Notes: a model not told the origin generated them from the sequence alone. Positions 8,354 to 15,587 are shown, numbered from the stretch's first letter. The stretch is DNA of 43,889 bases from Streptomyces sp. SBT349 (GCF_001083795.1 NZ_LAVK01000019.1:1-43889), one strand, 5' to 3'. Translations and numbers: made by a program.

Positions 8354-9124
8354 ATGTCAGCCGGTGAGACGGGCGGTTCCCAGGTCAAATCCGCGGTCCG
8401 CACCGTGGAGCTTCTGGAGTTCTTCGCCGGACGGCCGGGCATGCACTCGCTCGCGGACGTCCAGGCGGCGGTCGGGTACCCCAAGTCCAGCCTGTACATG
8501 CTTCTGCGCACCCTCGTGGACCTGGACTGGGTCGAGACGGACGCCACCGGCACCCGGTACGGGATCGGCGTGCGGGCGCTGCTGGTCGGCACCTCCTATA
8601 TCGACGGCGACGAGGTGGTGGCCGCCGCGAGGCCCACGCTGGACCGGCTCTCCGACGACACCACGGAGACCATCCACCTGGCCCGGCTGGACGGCACCAA
8701 CGTGGTCTACCTCGCCACCCGCCAGTCCGAGCACTACCTGCGGCCGTTCACGCGGGTCGGCCGCCGCCTCCCGGCGCACTCGACCTCGCTCGGCAAGGCG
8801 CTGCTGGCCACCTACAGCGACGAGCGGGTGCGGAAGATGCTGCCGGAGACGCTGGACCAGCTGACCGAGCACACCATCACCGACCGCGAGCGGCTGATCG
8901 AGGAGCTGGCGCTGGTCCGCGAGCGCGGCTACGCGATGGACCGCGAGGAGAACACGCTCGGGCTGAGCTGCTTCGGCATCGCCATCCCCTACCGCACGCC
9001 GGCGAGGGACGCGATCAGCTGCTCGGTTCCGGTGGCCCGGCTGACCCCGGCGCACGAACAGCTCATCAAGGAGGCGCTGTTCGACGCCCGCGACCGCCTC
9101 GCCCTGGCGGCCCGCCACCTCTGA
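8354..9124 (+). CDS. IclR-family transcriptional regulator
   Basis: A 256-residue regulator. The N-terminal winged helix (residues about 12-75) has SLADVQAAVGYPKSSLYMLL as its helix-turn-helix. The C-terminal IclR effector domain includes HLARLDGTNVVYLA, RLPAHSTSLGKALLA and DREENTLGLSCFGIAIPY. ATG 8354 follows AAAGGGG at good spacing; the longer open frame upstream lies in the opposite gene. Divergent placement suggests it controls the semialdehyde dehydrogenase in response to a sugar-acid intermediate. Similar GTTC/GAAC half-sites occur at the udh/kdgD promoter, so it may act there too. Confidence 0.9.
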   Translation: MSAGETGGSQVKSAVRTVELLEFFAGRPGMHSLADVQAAVGYPKSSLYMLLRTLVDLDWVETDATGTRYGIGVRALLVGTSYIDGDEVVAAARPTLDRLSDDTTETIHLARLDGTNVVYLATRQSEHYLRPFTRVGRRLPAHSTSLGKALLATYSDERVRKMLPETLDQLTEHTITDRERLIEELALVRERGYAMDREENTLGLSCFGIAIPYRTPARDAISCSVPVARLTPAHEQLIKEALFDARDRLALAARHL

Positions 9125-9177
9125 CCGGCCGGGGCGCCCGGGGAGAGGTGGCGCCGCCCTCGGGGGTGGCCGGGGCG

Positions 9178-9211
9178 GATCCGCTGCTCCCCCGCGCGGG
9201 GGAGGCGGATC
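9178..9211 (+). terminator. Hairpin terminator after the IclR gene
   Basis: GATCCGC-tg-CTCCCCC, then GCGC, then GGGGGAG-GCGGATC gives a 14-bp stem with a 2-nt bulge and a 4-nt loop, about 54 nt past the IclR stop. Confidence 0.7.
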
Positions 9212-9259
9212 ACCACCGGGCAGGGCGCGTTCGGCCCGCGCGGGGCGGAGCGTGGAGGC

Positions 9260-9370
9260 ATGGCCTCGACCACCCGCCTGCCCTCGGCGCTCCGCGCTCT
9301 CACCATCGCCTCCTGCCTGCCGTATCTCGCGCTCAAGGCCGCCTGGCTTGCCCTCGGCCGGCGGACATGA
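9260..9370 (+). pseudogene. N-terminal fragment of a membrane-protein gene, cut at the hem insert
   Basis: A 36-residue ORF starts MASTTRLPSALRALTIASC and contains LPYLALKAAWLALG, then stops abruptly at 9370. It resembles the first 35 residues and first membrane helix of an actinobacterial multi-pass integral membrane protein; that resemblance is recalled, not searched. The codons have host-like G/C third positions, while the sequence just after the stop becomes clearly less GC-rich. The simplest reading is that an insertion or deletion removed the rest of the gene. Confidence 0.45.
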
Positions 9371-9381
9371 ATCAACTCCGG
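9371..9381 (+). repeat. Left copy of 11-bp direct repeat bracketing the hem insert
   Basis: ATCAACTCCGG is identical to 11610-11620 in the same orientation. It begins at the base after the stop of the truncated gene. It could be a footprint of insertion or a coincidence, since the right copy also contains the Shine-Dalgarno of hemC on the other strand. Confidence 0.4.
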
Positions 9382-9485
9382 TCCGCTCAGCGACTCCACG
9401 TGTCCGAGTGCGCGGCATGCGCCAACGGTCAACAGTGCGACATAGGGCAAAGGCTCAGCTTGGCCGTGGCCACTGACCAGGTGTC

Positions 9486-9611
9486 ATGACCGGAGTCACG
9501 AGGCAGCCGATCAAGCCGAGGCAGCCTGTGAAGCCGGACGCTGATGACAAACAGCTGGAATACTGCGGCTGCTGCATCGGGCACCGCCGAATATGGTGCC
9601 CACACTGCTAA
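9486..9611 (+). CDS. Small Cys-rich ORF, 41 residues, unknown function
   Basis: The ORF starts ATG 9486 and ends TAA 9609-9611. The first 25 residues are polar and Pro/Lys-rich (RQPIKPRQPVKPDADDK). The C-terminal 16 residues are YCGCCIGHRRIWCPHC, with cysteines 27, 29, 30, 38 and 41 and histidines 33 and 40. This could be a one-site zinc-binding finger or the core of a ribosomally made peptide. The Shine-Dalgarno (AGGTG) is weak. It ends 82 nt before the hemB-like start, on the same strand and within the lower-GC insert. I recognise no family. Confidence 0.45.
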   Translation: MTGVTRQPIKPRQPVKPDADDKQLEYCGCCIGHRRIWCPHC

Positions 9612-9693
9612 GGATTCTTCGGCCGCTGAACCCCCCGCCTGCCTACGGGTGAAAAGAATTCGACTCCCCCACGAGGAGAGAGACGAGGCGCAC

Positions 9694-10674
9694 ATGCCCA
9701 CTGGAGTGAATCCACCCCTTGTGCCTCTGGGAGCGTTAAGCCCGCTCCGGAGTCGTCCAGCGGTTCGGAACTTCCTGGAAGCTCCGCCGCTCACACCGGG
9801 TGACCTTTCCATGGTTCTCCTCGTTACAGAGGAGCCGACCGACTGCCGCATGCCTACGGTGACTGTCGAGCGGATCCCCGCCGTCATGCACGATGCTGCG
9901 GCGCTCGGTATCCGCTCGGTCAAACTATTCGCGGAGTCAGAAGTACGCGACTCCACGGGCGAGATCTCACTTGCCCCGGACAGCCTGATGGCCCGGGCAG
10001 TGAGTGCGGCAAAGGGCGCGGAATCCACGCTCGCAATCATGACAGAGACGTGCCTGTGCGCGTACACCGAGACGGGAGCGTGCTACCTGACCGATCGGCA
10101 CGGCCGCCCGGACGTCGCCGCCACAGTCAATGTCACGGCTATGCAGGCTGTAGCCCATGCGAACGCTGGAGCGGACATCGTCGGTCCGGCCTCCATGATG
10201 CTCGCGACGACCAGGGGTACACGTATCGCTCTGAACGAGAACGGACATGGCAGCGTAAGCGTGATGCCTCACGTCATCTTCCATTCGTCGCTGTACGACG
10301 GATACCGGCTGACGATGGGCGCCACGCCCAGGATGGGTGTCGATCGGGAATTCCAGATCAGCGCGAGCAAGCCGAATCAGTTCATCGAGGCAGCCCTTGA
10401 GCTCGTTGAATACGGCGCGGACATGTTGCTTCTCGAGCCCGCGCTGTTCTGTGCCGACGTGTTGGTCGCTTTGAAGTCGCGCACGCTTGTTCCCGTCTTG
10501 CCGTTCTCCGTGTCCGGCGAATACACCATGCTGTCTCGTACAGACACCGAGACGGGAAAAAGGGAGACAGGAACTCTCGCCGGGCTGTTCACCATGCTCA
10601 AGCGGGCTGGGGCCGACGCAAGCATCACCTACGCGGCGCTCGAAATAGCCCGTGCGTTGCAGGACAGGGGCTAA
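9694..10674 (+). CDS. HemB (porphobilinogen synthase) homologue lacking both Schiff-base lysines
   Basis: A 326-residue protein with the HemB fold along its whole length. True HemB condenses two 5-aminolevulinate molecules to porphobilinogen. Zinc cysteines 120, 122 and 130 are present in CLCAYTETGAC. Carboxylate- and ring-side residues also appear kept: Arg205 in LYDGYR, Arg218 and Gln221 in DREFQ, Ser274 in VSGEY, and Tyr313 in ITYAA. The two lysines that form Schiff bases are replaced by Ile195 (HVIFHSS, where HemB has TKFASS) and Glu248 (LLLEPAL, where HemB has MVKPA). ATG 9694 follows GAGGAGAG; an in-frame ORF opens at 9544 but its extra residues do not look like HemB. Ordinary porphobilinogen synthesis is unlikely. 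It may act on a related ligand or be a regulatory pseudoenzyme. Codon use is less GC-rich than in the neighbours. Confidence 0.85.
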   Translation: MPTGVNPPLVPLGALSPLRSRPAVRNFLEAPPLTPGDLSMVLLVTEEPTDCRMPTVTVERIPAVMHDAAALGIRSVKLFAESEVRDSTGEISLAPDSLMARAVSAAKGAESTLAIMTETCLCAYTETGACYLTDRHGRPDVAATVNVTAMQAVAHANAGADIVGPASMMLATTRGTRIALNENGHGSVSVMPHVIFHSSLYDGYRLTMGATPRMGVDREFQISASKPNQFIEAALELVEYGADMLLLEPALFCADVLVALKSRTLVPVLPFSVSGEYTMLSRTDTETGKRETGTLAGLFTMLKRAGADASITYAALEIARALQDRG

Positions 10675-10686
10675 CGGAGAAGCCCC
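10667..10686. terminator. Hairpin across the overlapping convergent stops of hemB-like and hemC
   Basis: GGGGCT, an 8-nt loop and AGCCCC form a short stem that includes both stop codons. Because the two genes overlap by 4 nt at their ends, any shared terminator must lie within coding sequence. The stem is short, so the call is tentative. Confidence 0.4.
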
Positions 10687-11606
10687 GGCCTGATCTCATC
10701 GAGGATTGCTCCGGCTCCCTGGCTCAACAGCTGTTCCGCCAGAGTGGCCCCGAGTTCCTCCGGCTCGCCAGACGGACCCGACAGGACCCCGGTGACTCGC
10801 TTGGCGCCGTCAAGGGACGTCACCTGGGCGTGCAGGCGCAGGGTTCCGTCTGGCTGAGCCGAAGCGTAAGCGCCAACGGGAACGCTGCAACCTCCATGCA
10901 ATTCTGCGAGGAGAGCGCGCTCCGCTCGGACTTCAATGTCAGTGGTCGCGTTTCCCACCGCCGACAGCACTTCTCGAATCGCGTCGTTGTCCTCTCGCAC
11001 CTGAATACCGAGCGCGCCCTGACCAGGTGACGGTGGGAACAGATTCAACGGCAGAATCTCGCCAATTGCGTCATCGAGACCAAGGCGGCGCAGACCCGCA
11101 ACCGCGAGGACGACACCGTTGAGCCGCATGGTCTTGATCTTCTGCAATCGAGGGGGAACATTTCCCCGGATGGGGACCACCTCGACATCTGGGCGGATGG
11201 CCTTGAGTTGCGCAATGCGTCGGGGCGCACCGGTGCCGATCCGCGCACGCTCCGGGAGTTCGGCCAAGGTTGACCCGCACAGCGCGTCCCTCACATCCTC
11301 CCGCCCGGGCGGAGGTAGCAGAATCAATCCAGAGGGGTTCTCGGTCGGCAAGTCCTTGAGCGAGTGGATGACCACGTCCACCTCGCCTCGGGAAAGCGCG
11401 GCCTCCTGCTCCGTGCTGAATGCACTGCCGCCACTCGTGGCAGACACATTGGACAGCGGAGACTTCCTGTCCCGGTCACCACCTTCAAGAATGACCCGGT
11501 GTGTGAAGGTGATATCAGGAAACCGTTCACGCAGGGGTGCAAGGTATTCCCGCACCTGGACCTTGGCGAGATTGCTCGCTCGCGAGCCGACGACGAACGT
11601 AGTCAT
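10671..11606 (-). CDS. hemC: HemC-type hydroxymethylbilane synthase homologue
   Basis: A 311-residue protein. HemC polymerises porphobilinogen on a dipyrromethane cofactor bound to a cysteine. The cofactor Cys240 is kept (LHGGCSVPVG), as are the catalytic Asp85 (HSLKDLP) and the arginines of VGSRAS (Arg9), GTGAPRR (129, 130) and IRGNVPPRL (147, 153). The usual GKGLFVKELE segment is replaced by GGSAFSTEQE, and GTSSLRR reads GTGAPRR, so it is divergent from housekeeping HemC. ATG 11606 has GGAG upstream. The gene converges on the hemB-like gene and shares a 4-nt CTAA overlap with it. No hemA, hemL or hemD lies nearby, so a dedicated pathway is more likely than haem synthesis. Confidence 0.85.
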   Translation of the reverse strand: MTTFVVGSRASNLAKVQVREYLAPLRERFPDITFTHRVILEGGDRDRKSPLSNVSATSGGSAFSTEQEAALSRGEVDVVIHSLKDLPTENPSGLILLPPPGREDVRDALCGSTLAELPERARIGTGAPRRIAQLKAIRPDVEVVPIRGNVPPRLQKIKTMRLNGVVLAVAGLRRLGLDDAIGEILPLNLFPPSPGQGALGIQVREDNDAIREVLSAVGNATTDIEVRAERALLAELHGGCSVPVGAYASAQPDGTLRLHAQVTSLDGAKRVTGVLSGPSGEPEELGATLAEQLLSQGAGAILDEIRPGLLR

Positions 11607-11609
11607 GTG

Positions 11610-11620
11610 ATCAACTCCGG
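11610..11620 (+). repeat. Right copy of 11-bp direct repeat bracketing the hem insert
   Basis: ATCAACTCCGG, identical to 9371-9381. It overlaps the ribosome-binding region of hemC (CCGGAGTTGAT on the minus strand). The AT-richer composition seems to continue to about 11690, so this may not be the true edge. Confidence 0.4.
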
Positions 11621-11787
11621 CGATGATGAGGCGTCATCTCATGCTACTCGTCATCGACGTTCCGGATTTCCCGACTATCCGTCGGCATAAGTCCGCCCCC
11701 GGATTCCTCCTGCCGGAGTCTGCACCGTCCCCCGTCGTCCGCCCAGGTCACGAGCTTCCGGCCCCGGTCCGGCCTACCCTGGTGCCC

Positions 11788-12468
11788 ATGGCTGCGCAGC
11801 GTTCCGGGGACTTTGGCGTGGGACGGGTACGAGTCGTCCTCGTCGACGACGAGCGGTTGGTGCGGACCGCGTTGCGGGTCATCCTGGGGGCCGAGCCGGA
11901 CATGGAGGTCGTCGGGGAGGCCGCGACCGGGGCCGAGGCGGTGTCCGTGGCGTGGCGGGAACGGCCGGACGTGGTGCTCATGGATGTGCGGATGCCGGAC
12001 GTGGACGGCATCCGCGCCACCGAACGGCTGCTGGCCACCCTGGAGGAGCCGCCCAAGGTCATCGTGGTGACGACCTTCGAGAACGACTCGTACGTCTACG
12101 ACGCCCTGCGGGCGGGCGCCGCCGGCTTCCTGCTGAAGCGGGCGGCGGCCGGGGAACTGGTGGGCGCGGTGCGGCTGGTGGCGCGCGGCGACTCGCTGCT
12201 GTTCCCCGAAGCGGTCCGCGCCCTGGCCGCCGCCCACGCGCGGGAGCGGCGCTCGGGAGCGCTGCGCGCGCGGCTCACGCCCCGCGAGGCGGAGGTGCTG
12301 CGGCTGATGGCCGAGGGGCTGAACAACGCGGAGATCGCCGCGCGCCTCGGCGTGGGCAACCAGACGGTCAAGTCCCATGTCGCCGCGGTCCTGTCCGCCC
12401 TCGGCGCCCGCGACCGCACCCAGGCCGTGATCGCCGCCTACGAGAACGGCTTCGTCACCCCGGGGTAG
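11788..12468 (+). CDS. NarL/FixJ-type response regulator (orphan)
   Basis: A 226-residue two-domain regulator. The receiver domain (about 12-130) has the acidic pair VLVDDE, the phosphoacceptor in VVLMDVRMPDVDG, and the lysine in FLLKRA. The C-terminal LuxR helix-turn-helix is LTPREAEVLRLMAEGLNNAE followed by IAARLGVGNQTVKSHV. ATG 11788 begins 24 nt before the first receiver strand; upstream in-frame sequence is not receiver-like. No histidine kinase occurs in the window. Its partner may have been lost with the truncated membrane-protein gene on the far side of the hem insert, but that is inference. Its end overlaps the convergent gene by 14 nt. Confidence 0.88.
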   Translation: MAAQRSGDFGVGRVRVVLVDDERLVRTALRVILGAEPDMEVVGEAATGAEAVSVAWRERPDVVLMDVRMPDVDGIRATERLLATLEEPPKVIVVTTFENDSYVYDALRAGAAGFLLKRAAAGELVGAVRLVARGDSLLFPEAVRALAAAHARERRSGALRARLTPREAEVLRLMAEGLNNAEIAARLGVGNQTVKSHVAAVLSALGARDRTQAVIAAYENGFVTPG

Positions 12469-13672
12469 CGTCCAGTTCGGCGAGGGCCGCCGTGACCGTC
12501 GCGAGGTCGGCGTCGGTGGCGAGTCCGGCGTGGTAGAGCCGCAGTTCGGTGGCGCCGAGGGAGGCGGCGTGCGCGGCGTCGGCGGCCAGGGTGCCGGGGC
12601 TGCCGCCCATGCCGGAGACCACGGGGAAGTTGGCGGCGATCACCGGCGCCCCGGTGCCTGCGGCCTGCGCGGTGAACGGGCCGAGCGCCGCGGCGCGGGC
12701 CTCCGCGCCGCCCGCGCAGGGCACGACGACGCCGTCCGCGTGGGCCAGGACGCCGGCCGGGCGGACGCCCACGTTGGCGCCGCAGCGGTGCGGGGCCGGG
12801 TCGGCGTGGAGCAGCACGCGGAACCCGGGGGGCGCGGCGGCGCGCACCGCGGCGACCGCCTCGCGCTGGAACGCGTCGGCCACCGCGTCGCGCCAGGCGG
12901 CGACGGAGGCGGCCCGTTCCTCCCCGAGCAGCGCCGCGATCGCCCGCCACTCGGCCTCGCGCCCGGCCACGGCCGACGGTGGGCGCCCCTCCCAGAAGGG
13001 CCGCAGCGCCCGCTCGACCATGGCGCGCAGCTCGTCGGGGTCGGCGCCGTGCGCGGCGTAACCGGCCCGGCAGACCTCGCAGAAGCACAGTGAGGCCAGG
13101 TAGGCGCCGACGCCGCCGAGCGGGGCGCCGCCGATCTTGTCGTGCGCGTGCAGGTGGTCGAGTCCGTACCAGCCGCAGGACTCCAGCTCGGTCCCGGCGG
13201 CGCCGGGCCGCACCGCCGCCTCGGCGGCGAGCGCGAGGGCGTAGGAGCGGACCTCGGGGCGGGCGACGCAGGGGGCCCAGGGGTAGCGGTCGCCGTACGC
13301 GTTGGTGACGGCGGACTCCGGGTGCTCGTCGCCGAGGCGGGAGCTGTGGGCGAGGATCACCCAGGAGTGGACCTCGATCCCCGCCGCGGCCAGGGCGGTG
13401 GCCGCCTCGCCGTAGGGGTCCTCGCCCGCGACCCAGTCCTGCGGGAACGGGCGCAGCGCCCGCCCCTCCCAACGGGCCCGGTCCGGCGGGTAGTAGACCG
13501 CCGCGTGCCGGGCGGTGACGATGCGGTGGGCGGGATGGCGCGGGGTGAGGGCGCGGGTGGAGTGGTACGCGGAGGCGAGGGTGGCCTGCCGGACGCCGAG
13601 CGCGGCGACGCGGTCGGCGGCGGCCGGGTCGCCGACGAGGTCCCAGGGGTAGAGGAAGGTGCCGGCACGCAT
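12455..13672 (-). CDS. Conserved actinobacterial protein of unknown function, barrel-like, in uronate locus
   Basis: A 405-residue alanine-rich protein. It starts MRAGTFLYPWDLVGD and carries conserved-looking segments: HSWVILAHSSRLGDEHPES, YGDRYPWAPCVARPEVRSY, ELESCGWYGLDHLHAHDK and SLCFCEVCRAGY. Aromatic, acidic and His residues at strand ends resemble a TIM-barrel glycosidase-like fold. The CxC-x2-C group in CFCEVC could be structural or metal-binding. There is no signal peptide, so it should act in the cytosol. ATG 13672 overlaps the KdgD stop by 1 nt (TGATG), so it is translated with KdgD and probably acts on a uronate-pathway intermediate or oligosaccharide. I cannot name a reaction. Confidence 0.75.
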   Translation of the reverse strand: MRAGTFLYPWDLVGDPAAADRVAALGVRQATLASAYHSTRALTPRHPAHRIVTARHAAVYYPPDRARWEGRALRPFPQDWVAGEDPYGEAATALAAAGIEVHSWVILAHSSRLGDEHPESAVTNAYGDRYPWAPCVARPEVRSYALALAAEAAVRPGAAGTELESCGWYGLDHLHAHDKIGGAPLGGVGAYLASLCFCEVCRAGYAAHGADPDELRAMVERALRPFWEGRPPSAVAGREAEWRAIAALLGEERAASVAAWRDAVADAFQREAVAAVRAAAPPGFRVLLHADPAPHRCGANVGVRPAGVLAHADGVVVPCAGGAEARAAALGPFTAQAAGTGAPVIAANFPVVSGMGGSPGTLAADAAHAASLGATELRLYHAGLATDADLATVTAALAELDATPG

Positions 13673-14610
13673 CAGGCGTTCACCAGTTTCAGGCCGCGGT
13701 CGATCAGGGCGGAGAGCTCGGCGATGTGCTCGGGCTCCGGCTCGGCGAGCGGGGAGCGCACGGGGCCCACGTCCAGGCCCCGCAGCCGCACGCCCGCCTT
13801 GACGAGGGAGACGGCGTATCCGGCGCCGCGGTCCCGGAGTTCGACCAGGGGGCGGTAGAAGCCGTCGAGGAGGCGGCGGACCGTGGCCTCGTCGCCGCCG
13901 CCCAGGGCCGCGTGGAAGGCGAGGGCGATCTCGGGGGCGAAGCAGAAGACGGCCGAGGAGTAGAGGCGCACGCCCAGGCCCCGGTAGGCGGGGGCGCTGA
14001 GCTCGGCGGTGGGCATGCCGTTGAAGTAGGAGAACGGCTCCCCCGGCCGGTCCGTCACCTCGGCGCGGACGGCGGAGATGATGCGCTGGAGGAGGGCGAG
14101 GTCGCCCAGGCCGTCCTTGAGTCCGGCGATGCCGGGGGTCCTGGCCAGCTGGACGGCGGTCTCGGGGGTGAGGACGGCGTTGTCGCGCTGGTAGACGATC
14201 ACCTCCAGGCGCGTGGCGGCGGCCAGCTCGGTGTAGTGGCGCAGCAGGCCGCGCTGGCCCGCGTTGACCAGGTAGGGCGGCATGGCCAGCAGGCCGTCGG
14301 CGCCCGCCTGTTCGGCGAGGCAGGCGTACTCGACGGCGAGCGCGGTGCCGTATCCGGTGGCGGCGACGACGGGAACGGCCCCGGCCGCCTCCTCGACGGC
14401 GACCGTGACGCAGGCGCGGAACTCGGCGGGCGTCAGGGCGTGGAACTCCCCGGTGCCGCAGCAGGCGAAGACGGCGCCCGCGCCAGCGTCCACGCCCGCC
14501 CTGACGTGGGCGCGGTAGGCGTCGAGATCCACCGCGCCGCCGGGCCCGCAGGCGGTCACGGGAAAGAACAGCAGGCCGTCCAGGCGCCCGGCGAGTGCGG
14601 CGTGGGTCAT
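13672..14610 (-). CDS. kdgD: 5-dehydro-4-deoxyglucarate dehydratase (KdgD)
   Basis: A 312-residue class I aldolase-fold protein of the DapA family. KdgD dehydrates and decarboxylates 5-dehydro-4-deoxyglucarate to alpha-ketoglutaric semialdehyde. Schiff-base Lys165 is in AGLKDGLG, Tyr140 in VIVYQRDN, and the carboxylate-binding loop is CCGTGEFHAL, typical of KdgD rather than DapA. GAGAGGGA precedes ATG 14610. It is divergent from uronate dehydrogenase, and its product is the substrate of the semialdehyde dehydrogenase at 6679-8208. Confidence 0.88.
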   Translation of the reverse strand: MTHAALAGRLDGLLFFPVTACGPGGAVDLDAYRAHVRAGVDAGAGAVFACCGTGEFHALTPAEFRACVTVAVEEAAGAVPVVAATGYGTALAVEYACLAEQAGADGLLAMPPYLVNAGQRGLLRHYTELAAATRLEVIVYQRDNAVLTPETAVQLARTPGIAGLKDGLGDLALLQRIISAVRAEVTDRPGEPFSYFNGMPTAELSAPAYRGLGVRLYSSAVFCFAPEIALAFHAALGGGDEATVRRLLDGFYRPLVELRDRGAGYAVSLVKAGVRLRGLDVGPVRSPLAEPEPEHIAELSALIDRGLKLVNA

Positions 14611-14646
14611 GCGTCCCTCTCTCGACCGTACACGAGTATGATTGTC

Positions 14647-14679
14647 GTCCATATAGCTGAACGGATACGCTAGTTCAGC
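14647..14679. promoter_or_regulatory. Candidate operator between kdgD and udh
   Basis: GCTGAAC (14656-14662) and GTTCAGC (14673-14679) form a perfect 7-bp inverted repeat with a 10-nt spacer. The overlapping GTCCATATAGCTGAAC (14647-14662) resembles the GTTC-N8-GAAC site near the IclR gene. The divergent promoters of kdgD and udh must lie here. The binding protein is inferred. Confidence 0.5.
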
Positions 14680-14724
14680 GCAGAAGAGGCGGTCAAGTTG
14701 CCGCGTTGACGGATGGAGCCCCCG

Positions 14725-15558
14725 ATGGCCGCAGGTCAGCCCGATCAGCCCGCTGGACGACGGACCGTGCTGCTCACCGGCGCGGCGGGCGGCGTGGGCA
14801 CGCTGATGCGCGCGCTGCTGCCCGCGCACGGGTACGCGGTGCGGTCGCTGGACATGGTGCCCGTCGAGGGCGAGCCCGGCGCGATCACCGCGGACCTGGG
14901 GGACCCGGAGGCGCTGCGGGCGGCGGTCCGCGGCACCGACGCGATTCTCCACCTCGCGGGCATCTCGCTGGAGTCCACGTTCGAGAAGGTCCTGCGCGCC
15001 AACATCGAGGGCACCTACCACCTCTACGAGGCGGCGCGGGCGGAGGGCGTGCGGCGGATCGTGTTCGCGTCGAGCAACCACGCCGTCGGCTACACGCCCT
15101 GGCCGGAAGGGGACGAGCCGCGCGTCCCCGCGGAGACGCGGCACCGGCCCGACACCTTCTACGGCCTGTCCAAGTGCTTCGGCGAGGACCTGGCCCAGCT
15201 GTACTGGGACAAGCACGGCATCGAGACCGTCTCGGTCAGGATCGGGTCCTGTTTCCCCGAGCCCACGACGGTGCGGATGCTGTCGCTGTGGCTCAGCCCG
15301 GCGGACGGCGCCCGCCTGTTCGACGCGGCGCTCTCCGCCGCGGACGTCGGCCACACCGTGGTCTTCGGCGCCTCGGCCAACACCCGCGGGGTGTTCGACC
15401 TCTCCACGGCGCGGGCGCTCGGCTACGAGCCGCGGGACGACTCGGAGGCGTTCGCCGGGAAGCTGATCGCCGAGCAGGGCGAGCGCGACCCCGCCCTGCC
15501 CGAACACCAGGTCCTCGGCGGCGCGTTCACCACCGACCCGCCCATCTGGCCGCACTGA
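14725..15558 (+). CDS. udh: Uronate dehydrogenase (NAD-dependent SDR)
   Basis: A 277-residue extended short-chain dehydrogenase. Uronate dehydrogenase oxidises D-galacturonate or D-glucuronate to the aldaro-lactone with NAD+. It shows the Rossmann motif GAAGGVG, catalytic Tyr146 and Lys150 in FYGLSK, and family segments HLAGISLEST, FASSNHAVGY and VFGASANTRG. ATG 14725 is preferred because GGAG lies 6 nt upstream; ATG 14713 in the same frame has no ribosome-binding site. Pairing with KdgD strongly supports the specific function over a generic epimerase. Confidence 0.87.
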   Translation: MAAGQPDQPAGRRTVLLTGAAGGVGTLMRALLPAHGYAVRSLDMVPVEGEPGAITADLGDPEALRAAVRGTDAILHLAGISLESTFEKVLRANIEGTYHLYEAARAEGVRRIVFASSNHAVGYTPWPEGDEPRVPAETRHRPDTFYGLSKCFGEDLAQLYWDKHGIETVSVRIGSCFPEPTTVRMLSLWLSPADGARLFDAALSAADVGHTVVFGASANTRGVFDLSTARALGYEPRDDSEAFAGKLIAEQGERDPALPEHQVLGGAFTTDPPIWPH

Positions 15559-15587
15559 GGCGGCTGGTGGGCGGGTGGGGCGTCACG

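Noticed and set aside
9125..9259. Possible gene between the IclR stop and the truncated ORF.
   Set aside because: The segment is a GC-rich hairpin and spacer; its ORFs have no start signal or recognisable composition.
9544..9693. A 50-residue N-terminal extension of the HemB-like protein.
   Set aside because: It overlaps the Cys-rich ORF, has no HemB similarity, and a good ribosome-binding site precedes ATG 9694.
9371..11620. Classical transposon or integrative element around the hem genes.
   Set aside because: No transposase, integrase, terminal inverted repeats or tRNA was found; only an 11-bp direct repeat supports insertion.
15559..15587. Terminator between the convergent udh and pectate lyase genes.
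   Set aside because: No inverted repeat of useful length could be found in the 29 nt.
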